This document shows positions 5,968 through 12,640 of a stretch of DNA of 13,507 nucleotides, piece by piece. Source of the stretch: CAZJDV01 sp964544865 (GTDB taxonomy: Bacteria; Chloroflexota; Dehalococcoidia; Lucifugimonadales; CAJWER01); NCBI GenBank assembly GCA_964544865.1, contig CAZJDV010000070.1:1-13507 (forward strand), read 5' to 3'. The notes beneath the pieces were generated by a model. That model was not told where the DNA came from and did not search any database. It saw only the letters and a list, made by a program, of their open reading frames with translations. The first letter of the stretch is position 1. Each line of letters begins with the position of its first letter. A program made the translations under genes and the position numbers.

Positions 5968-6798
5968 ATGGACCTTCCCAAATTTCTGGCGATAGGCCAC
6001 ATCGCGCGAGACATCGGCGCCGGCGGACTCGCTACCGGCGGCACCGTGGCCTACGGAGCGCTCGCCGCGTCGAGGCTGGGCCTGCGGGCCTCCATCGTAA
6101 CAAGCGCCGGCCCGGATCTTGTATTCTCCCCCTCCGGCGTACAGGTCCACACGGTCCCATCGGCCGAGACCACCGCCTTCCGCAATGTCTATACGCTCGG
6201 CGAGCGGACCCAGCACCTCGACAGTGTGGCCGGGCCCATATCGCCCGGGGACGTACCGCCCGAGTGGCGCCACGCACCGATGGTACTGCTAGGCCCACTG
6301 GCCGGCGAGGTGGACCACGAGCTAGCGCGGCATTTCCCGAACTCGGTGGTGGTGGCGTCCCTTCAGGGATGGCTGAGAGATTGGGACACCGGCGGACGCG
6401 TCGCGGCCAGGGCATGGGATGGACTCGAGGTCCTGCCATACGTGGATGCCGCGGTGGTGTCCGAAAAGGACTTCGAGGACGGCCGCCTGGTGGACCTGTG
6501 GGCCGGAATCGCCGAGGTCCTGATCGTAACGATGGGCCGCATGGGCGCAAGGCTTTACACCCGAGGTCGCTGGCACGAAATACCTCCGTTTCCGACAAGG
6601 GAGGTGGACCCGACGGGGGCCGGAGACGTGTTCGCGGCGGCATACCTCGCCAGGTACCGCGAGACTGGGGCCCCTCTCGAGTCGGCAAGCTTCGCCGGCG
6701 CCGCGGCAAGCCTCACCGTGGAGGCGCCGGGAGTCTCCGGAGTTCCCACGAGGCCGCAGGTGGAGGCACGGCTCGCGAGCGGGTCCCAGGCGCCCTAA
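5968..6798 (+). CDS. PfkB-family carbohydrate kinase
   Basis: The protein has 276 residues from ATG 5968; GTG 5956 would add MSIK and neither start has a clear ribosome binding site. The C-terminal PfkB signature is intact: EVDPTGAGDVFAAAYLARY, with D220 of GAGD as the expected catalytic base. An N-terminal substrate-binding Gly pair lies in GGTVAYGALAASRLGLRASI, and VTMGRMGARLY is the nucleotide-site strand. The GGTVAYGAL...VTSAGPDL pattern resembles the inositol/nucleoside-like kinase branch more than fructokinase (from memory, not tested). It transfers phosphate from ATP to a sugar or polyol hydroxyl in the cytoplasm; the substrate is unknown. It lies 73 bases after jag in the same direction, with no promoter or terminator seen between. 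Confidence 0.88.
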   Translation: MDLPKFLAIGHIARDIGAGGLATGGTVAYGALAASRLGLRASIVTSAGPDLVFSPSGVQVHTVPSAETTAFRNVYTLGERTQHLDSVAGPISPGDVPPEWRHAPMVLLGPLAGEVDHELARHFPNSVVVASLQGWLRDWDTGGRVAARAWDGLEVLPYVDAAVVSEKDFEDGRLVDLWAGIAEVLIVTMGRMGARLYTRGRWHEIPPFPTREVDPTGAGDVFAAAYLARYRETGAPLESASFAGAAASLTVEAPGVSGVPTRPQVEARLASGSQAP

Positions 6799-6835
6799 GG
6801 GGGCGGCATCGGGGCCCGAGGCTTGCCGGTCCGGA

Positions 6836-6864
6836 TTGACGATCTACCGGCCCGGAACTACAAT
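6836..6864 (+). promoter_or_regulatory. Sigma70 promoter for the MetE-like gene
   Basis: TTGACG (6836-6841), a 17-base spacer and TACAAT (6859-6864) form a near-consensus promoter. Start of transcription near 6871 gives a ~50-base leader and excludes any start codon upstream of it, supporting ATG 6922 for the next gene. Confidence 0.7.
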
Positions 6865-6921
6865 CGTCCTGCCCCATTGAGATCGTCCGAATTTTGTGTT
6901 CGCCCAAAAGGAGAGATTCGC

Positions 6922-7992
6922 ATGGCCATCAAGGACATACCCTTCGCCGCGGGGGTGGTCGGAAGCCTGCCGAGACCACAGACGGTGGTGGCCATGCTGC
7001 CCGACGACCCGGGCCAGGAGTCGGCCGACGCCGCGCGATCGCCGCAAATGGACGCCGCGGTGAGTTACGCCATCGCGCTGCAGGAGGCCGCGGGACTCGA
7101 CTTGGTGAGCGACGGCGAGTGGCGGCGCCACGCGTACACGCATATCATCGCCGACATCGCCAGCGGCTTCACGCCCGACCACCGCGAGGGCCCCAGGCGC
7201 TGGGGCATAACCGTCACCGAGCCGATGGAGGTGCTCCGTCCGGGCCTAGCGGCCGAGGAGGCCCGGTTCCTGGTGGAGGCGACCGGCCGCATGACCAAGG
7301 TCTGCCTCCCGTCGCCCTACCTGCTGGGAGAGCGCCTGTGGGAGGCCGAGTGGTCGTCCAAGGCCTATCCGACACGCGACAAATTCATCGATGCGCTGGT
7401 GCCCATTCTTCACGACGAGGTAGTGGCGTTGAGTGACACCGGCGTGTCCGTTGTGCAGATCGACGAGCCGCATCTGTGCGTGTTGGTGGACCCCAAGATC
7501 CGCTCCACCTTCGACGATCCCCAGTACGAGATGGACCTGGCGGCGGCCAAGATCAACGATGTGGTAGAGGGAGTCGAGGGCATAAGGTTGGCGCTGCACC
7601 TGTGCCGGCGCAACTGGGGACGCCAGGGCTGGGGGGCCGAGGGCGGCTACGGGCTCATCGTCGAGACCATGAAGAAGATCAAGGTCGACCAGTACGTCAT
7701 GGAGTTCAGCATCCCCGCCGCCGGCGACATCGCCATCCTCAAGGAGATGCCCGAGGACTCGCTCATTGGTCTTGGCTCAGTGGAATGCCGTTTCGAGCAT
7801 GTCGACACCCCGGAGGAGATCATGGCCAGGGTCGAGGAGGCGATGAAGTACGTGGACCCCGAGAGGCTCAGTCTGAACCCGGACTGCGGGTTCTCGCCGG
7901 GCCGGGCGGCCTACGCGCCGCTGGATGAGGCCTACGCCAAGCTGAAGAACGAGGCCGAGGCCGCCCGAAGGCTGCGCGAGAAGTACCCATAG
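6922..7992 (+). CDS. MetE C-terminal-domain-type zinc methyltransferase
   Basis: The protein has 356 residues. ATG 6922 is chosen because AAAAGGAGAG lies about 8 bases upstream and the promoter at 6836-6864 lies after the longer candidate start. It is a single UROD/MetE-like TIM barrel (Met_synt_2): AGVVGSLPRP near the N-terminus, LVSDGEWRR, VVQIDEPHL (substrate-binding Asp/Glu), and the zinc site. The zinc ligands are all visible: H226 and C228 in LALHLCRRN, E261 in VMEFSIP, and C322 in LSLNPDCGF. It lacks the N-terminal folate-binding half of full MetE, which is about 750 residues. Such stand-alone proteins move methyl groups to or from a thiol, with homocysteine, methylcobalamin or an unknown methylated compound as partner; the real substrate cannot be inferred. 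It is followed after 26 bases by the thioredoxin-like gene. Confidence 0.85.
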   Translation: MAIKDIPFAAGVVGSLPRPQTVVAMLPDDPGQESADAARSPQMDAAVSYAIALQEAAGLDLVSDGEWRRHAYTHIIADIASGFTPDHREGPRRWGITVTEPMEVLRPGLAAEEARFLVEATGRMTKVCLPSPYLLGERLWEAEWSSKAYPTRDKFIDALVPILHDEVVALSDTGVSVVQIDEPHLCVLVDPKIRSTFDDPQYEMDLAAAKINDVVEGVEGIRLALHLCRRNWGRQGWGAEGGYGLIVETMKKIKVDQYVMEFSIPAAGDIAILKEMPEDSLIGLGSVECRFEHVDTPEEIMARVEEAMKYVDPERLSLNPDCGFSPGRAAYAPLDEAYAKLKNEAEAARRLREKYP

Positions 7993-8018
7993 GGGCGCTC
8001 GATGGGGCGCCCGCGCTC

Positions 8019-8567
8019 ATGGCGGCTAGGGGGGCAAATGACTCCGCTGCTATCCGAAGCGTGAGCAAGACCGCCTATGACGTAGGGAGCCTCGGTCAGG
8101 TGACCTCGGACCTGGACCCAGGCCCCGAGATGTACGCGATGACGATCGCCACGGCGCTGGACAGCGGAATACTCTTGATGCTGGTCTTCTCGACGCCGGC
8201 CTTCTGCGAAACGGCCACTTGCGGCCCTCAGCTTGCCGTACTCAAGGGACTCAAGGAGACATACGAGACTCTCGCAAATTCCATCCACATCGAGGTCTGC
8301 GACAACCCCCATGAGATACAGGGGGACCTTTCGAACGCGCGGATCTCTCCCACCCTTGCCGAATGGAATCTCCCCAGCGAGCTGTGGACCTTCGTTATCG
8401 ACGGCGACGGCCTAGTGCAGGCCAAGTTCGAGGGATTCGCCACTGCTCAGGAGCTGAATGGCGCGCTGGGAACCCACGGTTTGAGGCGTCTATGTTGTCC
8501 ACCGGAGGGCGCGGTCCTTGCGGTCCAGGGGGAAAGGATTGTCGAGTGCTCGTTCGCCCGTCACTAA
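8019..8567 (+). CDS. Thioredoxin-fold protein with CX4C motif
   Basis: The protein has 182 residues from ATG 8019; GTG 8061 is an alternative and neither has a strong ribosome binding site. The core shows a thioredoxin fold: MLVFSTPAFCETATCGPQ (beta strand then a C63-x4-C68 motif in place of CxxC), LKGLKETYETLANSIHIEV, DNPHEIQGDLSN, and the cis-Pro type segment LPSELWTFVIDGDGLVQAKF. I recall close relatives in Chloroflexota and Actinobacteria with the same FATPAFCxxxxCGP motif, but those are usually exported and carry a signal or lipobox. Here none is encoded, and only 26 bases separate it from the previous stop. The C-terminal 30 residues (after QELNGALG, with LCCPP) are not part of the fold. 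It is likely a thiol-redox or metal-binding protein. It overlaps the next gene by 22 bases. Confidence 0.7.
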   Translation: MAARGANDSAAIRSVSKTAYDVGSLGQVTSDLDPGPEMYAMTIATALDSGILLMLVFSTPAFCETATCGPQLAVLKGLKETYETLANSIHIEVCDNPHEIQGDLSNARISPTLAEWNLPSELWTFVIDGDGLVQAKFEGFATAQELNGALGTHGLRRLCCPPEGAVLAVQGERIVECSFARH

Positions 8568-9172
8568 CCAACACCGTCACTGCACGGATGCGCCAGTTAC
8601 TGCACGGCCAAAGGGGATTGGTGGGCGTCGTGGTCGTTGTCTTGGTAATTGTTGCAGGGCTTGCACCGGCATCGACCCTGGCTCAAGAGCCGGGCGAAGA
8701 AGGCGAAGAAGTGGTGAGAGCTAAAACAGGACCTTACGACATTACGGTTGTCACCAACCAGGCAGCACCAAATTCCGGCAACGTGGCGTTCATCGTCGAC
8801 GTGGTCGAGGAGGCAGCCCAGGCGCCGGTCTCTGACGCCCAGGTGCGGATTCGGACCAGGAACGAGGCCGATGGAACCGAAGCCTACGCCATCGCTCTGA
8901 ATACGCCGCGAGCACCTGGTCGGTACGTAGCAAGCGAAGTAGTGCTATCCACTTCCGGTACTTGGGATATCTCCGTGGACGTGTCGAGTCCGCTGGGCGA
9001 GGTCACCTCGGGGTCCCCGTCAGGTTCCTTCGTCTTTTCCGCGGCATCGTTGGCAATCGTGCTTGGGGCACTGTATTTGTGGAGGTCCTCGCGTCGCGCG
9101 CTGCGAAGGCAAGCGGCTGCACAGTTTGGTGAGGATGCAAAACAGAGAGCCGGAGACGAGGGGCGATCTTGA
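8546..9172 (+). CDS. Exported FixH/YtkA-like protein with C-terminal membrane anchor
   Basis: GTG 8546 has AAAGGA about 7 bases upstream and gives 208 residues; ATG 8588 is the alternative. The N-terminus has basic residues, then GLVGVVVVVLVIVAGLAPAS and a probable cleavage after TLAQ. The mature part (AKTGPYDITVVTNQAAPNSG, VAFIVDVVEEA, VSDAQVRIRTRN, GRYVASEVVLSTSGTWDISV) is an all-beta Ig-like domain of the FixH/YtkA/CopC style that often sits with copper or cytochrome oxidase maturation genes. A single helix (SFVFSAASLAIVLGALYLW) and a basic cytoplasmic end (RSSRRALRRQ) anchor it. It overlaps the thioredoxin-like gene by 22 bases, suggesting coupled translation and a shared role outside the cell membrane. 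No His/Met metal ligands stand out, so copper binding is not supported directly. Confidence 0.72.
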   Translation: MLVRPSLTNTVTARMRQLLHGQRGLVGVVVVVLVIVAGLAPASTLAQEPGEEGEEVVRAKTGPYDITVVTNQAAPNSGNVAFIVDVVEEAAQAPVSDAQVRIRTRNEADGTEAYAIALNTPRAPGRYVASEVVLSTSGTWDISVDVSSPLGEVTSGSPSGSFVFSAASLAIVLGALYLWRSSRRALRRQAAAQFGEDAKQRAGDEGRS

Positions 9173-9615
9173 ACGGCGTGTGGCCCGGCGCCATGCCAAC
9201 GGTAAGTTTGGTCGACGCTGGAGCCGTCCGCCTTACGGCACGGAGACACCACAGTCTCGGTCCAACGCTCCGGAAATCTCGGCGCCGATCTGCACCGCGA
9301 TTCCGCCACGATCCGGTAATGTAATTCCCGCGCTCCCTGTCGGCGCTGCAACCCGCGGCCTCGTCTTTCCTCCGAATCACGGGCTTCCTGATGGGTGGGT
9401 AGACCACGCTTTTCCTGGGTGGACTCCGCATCCCAGTCCCGCCGGCGCCGCTCGCCTCTTTTTCCCGACCCGGCAGTTTGGTCACCGACAAGTACCGGAG
9501 CCTTCCCTCGAACAGCTATTGCGAGTCATCGTATTTTCGATGTATGCTTTGCGACCGAGTGGGCTGGCGAAGCCGCGAACCCGCCAATAGACCGGACACA
9601 GACTGAGGAAATGCC
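9173..9615. other. Gene-free stretch before the sialidase-like gene
   Basis: In 440 bases I find no reading frame with a convincing protein on either strand; the open frames present have the Arg/Pro/Ser-rich composition of GC-rich noncoding DNA. A candidate promoter lies at 9519-9548. A T5 tract near 9461 follows a GC-rich stretch but the possible stem is only 4 bp, too weak to call a terminator. Confidence 0.5.
9519..9548 (+). promoter_or_regulatory. Possible promoter for the sialidase-like gene
   Basis: TTGCGA (9519-9524), an 18-base spacer and TATGCT (9543-9548) lie about 60-70 bases before the ATG at 9616. Both hexamers deviate from consensus by two bases, but it is the best match in the gap. 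Confidence 0.35.
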
Positions 9616-10764
9616 ATGTACTACAGACGGCAATTGCCGATCATGAGCGCTGTCTACCGGCCGCTGGCGACGCGGCGGTTCGTGGTGACGACGATGGGGG
9701 GCTACTGGCCCGTTCTCCAGAAGCTGCCCAACGGTTATCTTGGCGTCGTGACACGGGACGGCGACTTTCACGCCGGAGAGCGCGGCCGTTTGGTGTTCGT
9801 GACATCTCCAGACGGTGGGGAGTCGTGGAGTCACGCCACCGTCATCGCGGCGGACGGGTCCGACAACCGCAACCCGGCCTTCGGGGTAGCACCGGACGGC
9901 GCTCTGCTCGCCGCCTACGTCGTGATGGACCGATACGTCGATGGGGAGATGGACCTGGACAAGTCGCAGGGTACGGGTTTCATGCCCGTGTACATCGCGC
10001 GCTCCGAGGACGGGGGGGGGACCTGGGACAGGGGCGCGCCCATGGTGGGGCAAGGCCAGGAGAAGTGGAGCGGCGCGGAGAGGGTTGGCGACAGCAGGTC
10101 GTACAACGGGTCTTCCCCATTCGGCAAGATGATCACGCTCCAGGACGGCACGATATTGCTGTCGTACTACCACGCCCTTCGCTTCAGCGCCGATGAGGAG
10201 TGGGTCGAGGCAGTTTTCATCATCCGGTCGCGCGACGGGGGCCGCACGTGGGTGGAACCTTCTACCATAGCCGAGGGCTTCAACGAGACCTCGCTGTGCG
10301 ACCTCGGAGATGGACGGCTCGTAGCGGTGATGCGCGAGGCGCGATTCGGCAAGCCTGGACAGCTCGGACACCGTGACGACCAGGCGACCTGGCAGACCGG
10401 GTCGGACGATGGGGGCTACACATGGAGTAAGCCACGCCTGATATCCGGCAGGCTCGAGCATCCGGCCGACATCATCAAACTCCAGGACGGCCGGCTGCAC
10501 GTGACATACGGCCGCCGCGTATCTCCCTACGGAATCCACGGCCTAGTCAGCGATGACGAAGGCAAGACCTGGGACGAGAGCAACAAGATACTCCTAGTCG
10601 GAGACTCAGGTACCGACCAGGGTTATCCTAGCACCGTCCAGCGGGATGACGGCGCCATAGTCACCGTGTACTACTCCAACGAGCTGCACATATCGAGGCG
10701 GCCCAGGCCACAGATTCTCGGCGTGCATGGAGCCGCGGTCATCTACAGCACGGACGATATCTAG
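9616..10764 (+). CDS. Asp-box (BNR) sialidase-like protein
   Basis: The protein has 382 residues; GAGGA lies 7 bases before ATG 9616 (ATG 9643 is possible). It has five Asp-box motifs spaced through the chain: SPDGGESWS, SEDGGGTWD, SRDGGRTWV, SDDGGYTWS and SDDEGKTWD. These mark the blade turns of a six-bladed sialidase-type propeller. Other family-like segments are GYWPVLQKLPNGYLGVVTRDGD, LQDGTILLSYY, LGDGRLVAVMREAR and RDDGAIVTVYYSNE. No signal peptide is seen, so it is predicted cytoplasmic, unlike secreted GH33 sialidases. The catalytic Arg triad/Tyr/Glu cannot be assigned by eye, and many such proteins are not sialidases, so hydrolase activity is a family-level guess. It stands alone: a 443-base gap precedes it and a convergent gene follows. 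Confidence 0.82.
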   Translation: MYYRRQLPIMSAVYRPLATRRFVVTTMGGYWPVLQKLPNGYLGVVTRDGDFHAGERGRLVFVTSPDGGESWSHATVIAADGSDNRNPAFGVAPDGALLAAYVVMDRYVDGEMDLDKSQGTGFMPVYIARSEDGGGTWDRGAPMVGQGQEKWSGAERVGDSRSYNGSSPFGKMITLQDGTILLSYYHALRFSADEEWVEAVFIIRSRDGGRTWVEPSTIAEGFNETSLCDLGDGRLVAVMREARFGKPGQLGHRDDQATWQTGSDDGGYTWSKPRLISGRLEHPADIIKLQDGRLHVTYGRRVSPYGIHGLVSDDEGKTWDESNKILLVGDSGTDQGYPSTVQRDDGAIVTVYYSNELHISRRPRPQILGVHGAAVIYSTDDI

Positions 10765-11048
10765 CAGCCCTCCGCGCGCCCGCACGCGTCCCACCGCCGA
10801 AACGGGGTCGCCTGACTCCAGCGAGATGCGCCGGGCCCGATGCGAAGGGAAAGGCGCCTGGTAGGTGAATCGAGTACGGCGTTCCTCGGTTTCGACCGCG
10901 ATTCCAAATCTTTCTGCGATGGTCGAACCAGACAGGCGGGCGTGGCCGAACTTCCCCGGTCCCGGGTATCAGCACATGACGTCAGGTGTCCGAGAAACGC
11001 ACAGCGGTTTACCGGCCCGCCCTCTGGAATCCGTTGAAAACCCTGGCG
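10765..11048. other. Gene-free stretch between convergent genes
   Basis: I see no supported gene in 284 bases. It contains a near-perfect 16-base dyad around the palindrome TGACGTCA (10977-10984), flanked by CAC (10973-10975) and GTG (10986-10988). No hairpin with a T run was found on either strand, so termination of the two convergent genes is unexplained. Confidence 0.4.
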
Positions 11049-11192
11049 CTAGCCTTTCCCAATTCTGAATAGCTTGGTGCCGCAAACCGCGCACGTTCCC
11101 TGGGTAGCGGGTCTTCCGTTCTTGAGCGTGACCTGGCTAGGGCTTTGGATCTCTCGCTTGGTCCTACACTTCATGCAGTATGCTTCCATCAT
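11049..11192 (-). CDS. DUF5679-type mini zinc-ribbon protein
   Basis: The gene encodes 47 residues from ATG 11192, or 46 from the next ATG at 11189. The second is better placed, because GGAGG ends only 2 bases before the first ATG. The protein is almost entirely one zinc ribbon: AYCMKCRTKREI (CxxC, C6 and C9) and GTCAVCGTKLFRIGKG (CxxC, C34 and C37). Between them is QVTLKNGRPATQG, a segment I recognise from the short DUF5679 proteins common in Chloroflexota and some other phyla. Function is unknown; small ribbons of this type may bind nucleic acid or ribosomes. It has its own promoter at 11219-11247. Confidence 0.88.
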   Translation of the reverse strand: MMEAYCMKCRTKREIQSPSQVTLKNGRPATQGTCAVCGTKLFRIGKG

Positions 11193-11218
11193 GGCCTCCT
11201 CTGGATTCTATTGTGCCT

Positions 11219-11247
11219 ATAGTAGCCAGGTAAGTGGGCCATGGCAA
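11219..11247 (-). promoter_or_regulatory. Sigma70 promoter for the zinc-ribbon gene
   Basis: On the minus strand TTGCCA (11247-11242), a 17-base spacer and TACTAT (11224-11219) predict a start near 11212, about 20 bases before the ATG at 11192. The promoter lies downstream of the FAD oxidoreductase remnant, so the small gene is independent of it. Confidence 0.55.
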
Positions 11248-11397
11248 GTGCGGGGACTGTCTTTTGTCGGAACATCCGGCCAAACGAGGGCGTGATCCCG
11301 CGTCCGAAATGCCAACATCAAGGCTGGCGGCCATGTGATGCTGCTCGATGGCCTCGCACCGGGCTCCAGCGCGGACGCCGAGCCTGTCAACGTAACC

Positions 11398-11891
11398 CTA
11401 GAGGTCGCGGCGCAGGGCAGCCAGCGCGGCGTGATGGCCGCACATCCCGTGAACGCCACCGCCGGAGGGCGTCGAGGAGGAGCAGATGTACAGCCCTCTG
11501 AGCGGGGTCGAATACGGCACGATCCTCGGCACCGGCCTGGTGAATAGCTGCCGCCGGTCCTGGACCCCGCCATTGATGTCGCCCCCATGTAGTTCGGGTT
11601 GTACGCTTCCAGCTTTGCCGGGGACATGACGCTCTTGGCCAAAATACGGTCGCGGAATCCGGGCGCGAAGCGTTCGATCTGGGTCTCAATCCGGTCCGTC
11701 ATGTCGAACGTGGACCCGTTGGGGACGTGACAGTACGTCCACAGGGTATGCTTGCCCTCGGGTGCGCGGATCGGGTCGAAAAGGCTGTGCTGCGCCACGA
11801 GAACGTGGGGCCGCTTCGGGTTCTCACCCTTCGCGACGGCTCGCTCGGCGGCGGCCGTTTGCTCGATGTCGCCGCTGAGGTGGGCAGTCAT
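11398..11891 (-). pseudogene. Phytoene-desaturase-like FAD oxidoreductase, truncated and frameshifted remnant
   Basis: From 11891 the minus strand encodes AAAERAVAKGENPKRPHVLV, then HTLWTYCHVPNGSTFDMTDR, RIETQIERFAPGFRDRI and LEAYNPNYMG. The frame then breaks in a run of five Cs at 11582-11586 (G run on this strand). With one G added it continues: GDINGGVQDRRQLFTRPVP, YSTPLRGLYICSSSTPSGGG, VHGMCGHHAALAALRRDL and TAG at 11400-11398. These are the C-terminal third of the COG1233 phytoene dehydrogenase-like/NAD(P)/FAD oxidoreductase family, in which the GGGVHGMCGxHAA end closes over the FAD. The N-terminal two thirds, with the Rossmann dinucleotide site, are absent: an in-frame TGA lies three codons before the ATG and unrelated coding sequence lies upstream. 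So the gene is cut at about 11890 and cannot make a working enzyme even if the frameshift is an error. Confidence 0.82.
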
Positions 11892-12430
11892 TCGAGCTCA
11901 GCGCGGCGCTGCCTCGCCCGGTCAATCTCCGTCATCCACCTGTTGGCTTTTCGCCGTTCCATTTGCTTCCTGATCGACAACGCCAGTCCTATCAGCAGCA
12001 GCAACGCGCCGGTCCCAGTTGTGGTGGCCGCCGGGACTGTGACGGCGACCTGGGCCGCCAAGAGGGCGGCCAAGGTGGTGAACCCCACCCCGGCGAGGGA
12101 GACGACAACCCCTGCCGCAGCGATTCGATACCAACGCTTCAGGCCGGCCTGAAGGCGGTCAACTCGGCGTAGCTGTATCCGGCGCTCCAGCTCGATGAAA
12201 ATGAAATCCTCCGCGATGACGGCGCCGTACTCCCCGCTCCGGCAGTTCTCGACGGCGACTCTCGCGTTATGCCGGGCCCTCGCCAGCGTCTCGGCCGGCT
12301 CCGCCGTGATGTCGTGCATTCGGGTGTGGTACCGCGCCTCGGCCACCGGGTCATCGACGCTCAGCATATGTTTGACAGCTACCAGAAACTCCTCGGAGTA
12401 TCGCGGCTTCTTCGTTCGCTGCTGGGACAT
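11888..12430 (-). CDS. Hypothetical protein with two membrane helices
   Basis: ATG 12430 gives 180 residues beginning MSQQRTKKPRYSEEFLVAVK; GAGG lies about 9 bases upstream. The frame is open to ATG 12514, which has AAGGAGG only 2 bases before it and would add 28 Pro/Gly-rich residues; that start cannot be excluded. The soluble N-terminal half is helical and rich in Ala/Arg/Glu (DPVAEARYHTRMHDI, AETLARARHNARVAVENC, ELERRIQLRRVDRLQAGL). Two membrane helices follow (WYRIAAAGVVVSLAGVGFTTLA and TTTGTGALLLLIGLALSI). The tail is short and basic (RKQMERRKANRWMTEIDR). I do not recognise the family. Its TGA stop overlaps the ATG of the FAD remnant (ATGA). A promoter at 12612-12640, a dyad over its -10 and a tandem repeat in the leader suggest controlled expression. 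Confidence 0.6.
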   Translation of the reverse strand: MSQQRTKKPRYSEEFLVAVKHMLSVDDPVAEARYHTRMHDITAEPAETLARARHNARVAVENCRSGEYGAVIAEDFIFIELERRIQLRRVDRLQAGLKRWYRIAAAGVVVSLAGVGFTTLAALLAAQVAVTVPAATTTGTGALLLLIGLALSIRKQMERRKANRWMTEIDRARQRRAELE

Positions 12431-12523
12431 GGCGGTTGCCTCAACTCCCGGGCCATTTGGCCGCATCTGGTCCGATCGGGCTTTCATTGGCGGCAGGATA
12501 GTAGTTCCGATCATGGCCTCCTT

Positions 12524-12545
12524 GTTCTTACCAGGTTCTTACCAG
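12524..12545. repeat. Tandem 11-bp direct repeat in the leader of the membrane-protein gene
   Basis: GTTCTTACCAG occurs twice with no spacer (12524-12534 and 12535-12545). On the minus strand this is CTGGTAAGAAC twice, ending just before the AAGGAGG in front of ATG 12514. It may be a protein binding site or a replication-slippage duplication. Confidence 0.6.
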
Positions 12546-12596
12546 CCCCGTCCGCGTACAAGCCACGGTCCCGGGCGCCGAAATGCTGCCGGTCCA

Positions 12597-12640
12597 CCTA
12601 TGTCGGGCGACACCATAGGCCCGTGGGCCTGGGATGTCAA
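12597..12640 (-). promoter_or_regulatory. Promoter with overlapping dyad for the membrane-protein gene
   Basis: On the minus strand a perfect TTGACA (12640-12635), a 17-base spacer and TATGGT (12617-12612) form a good sigma70 promoter. An inverted repeat, CCTATG (12597-12602) and CATAGG (12614-12619), covers the -10 and the start region, with an inner TGTC/GACA pair. The placement is typical of a repressor operator. Confidence 0.5.

Noticed and set aside
5710..6709. Overlapping minus-strand ORFs opposite jag and the PfkB kinase.
   Set aside because: They are Gly/Arg/Pro-rich antisense shadows without motifs; the plus-strand kinase has an intact signature.
7993..8012. GGGCGC/GCGCCC hairpin right after the MetE-like gene as a terminator.
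   Set aside because: The stem is only 6 bp and no T tract follows; the next gene starts 7 bases later.
9526..10539. 337-codon minus-strand ORF opposite the sialidase-like gene.
   Set aside because: It shows no recognisable fold, while the plus-strand frame carries five Asp-boxes.
10930..10990. Stretch GGCGGGCGTGGCCGAACTTC looked briefly like the 5' part of a tRNA.
   Set aside because: No anticodon arm, no GGTTCGA-type T loop and no matching acceptor strand follow.
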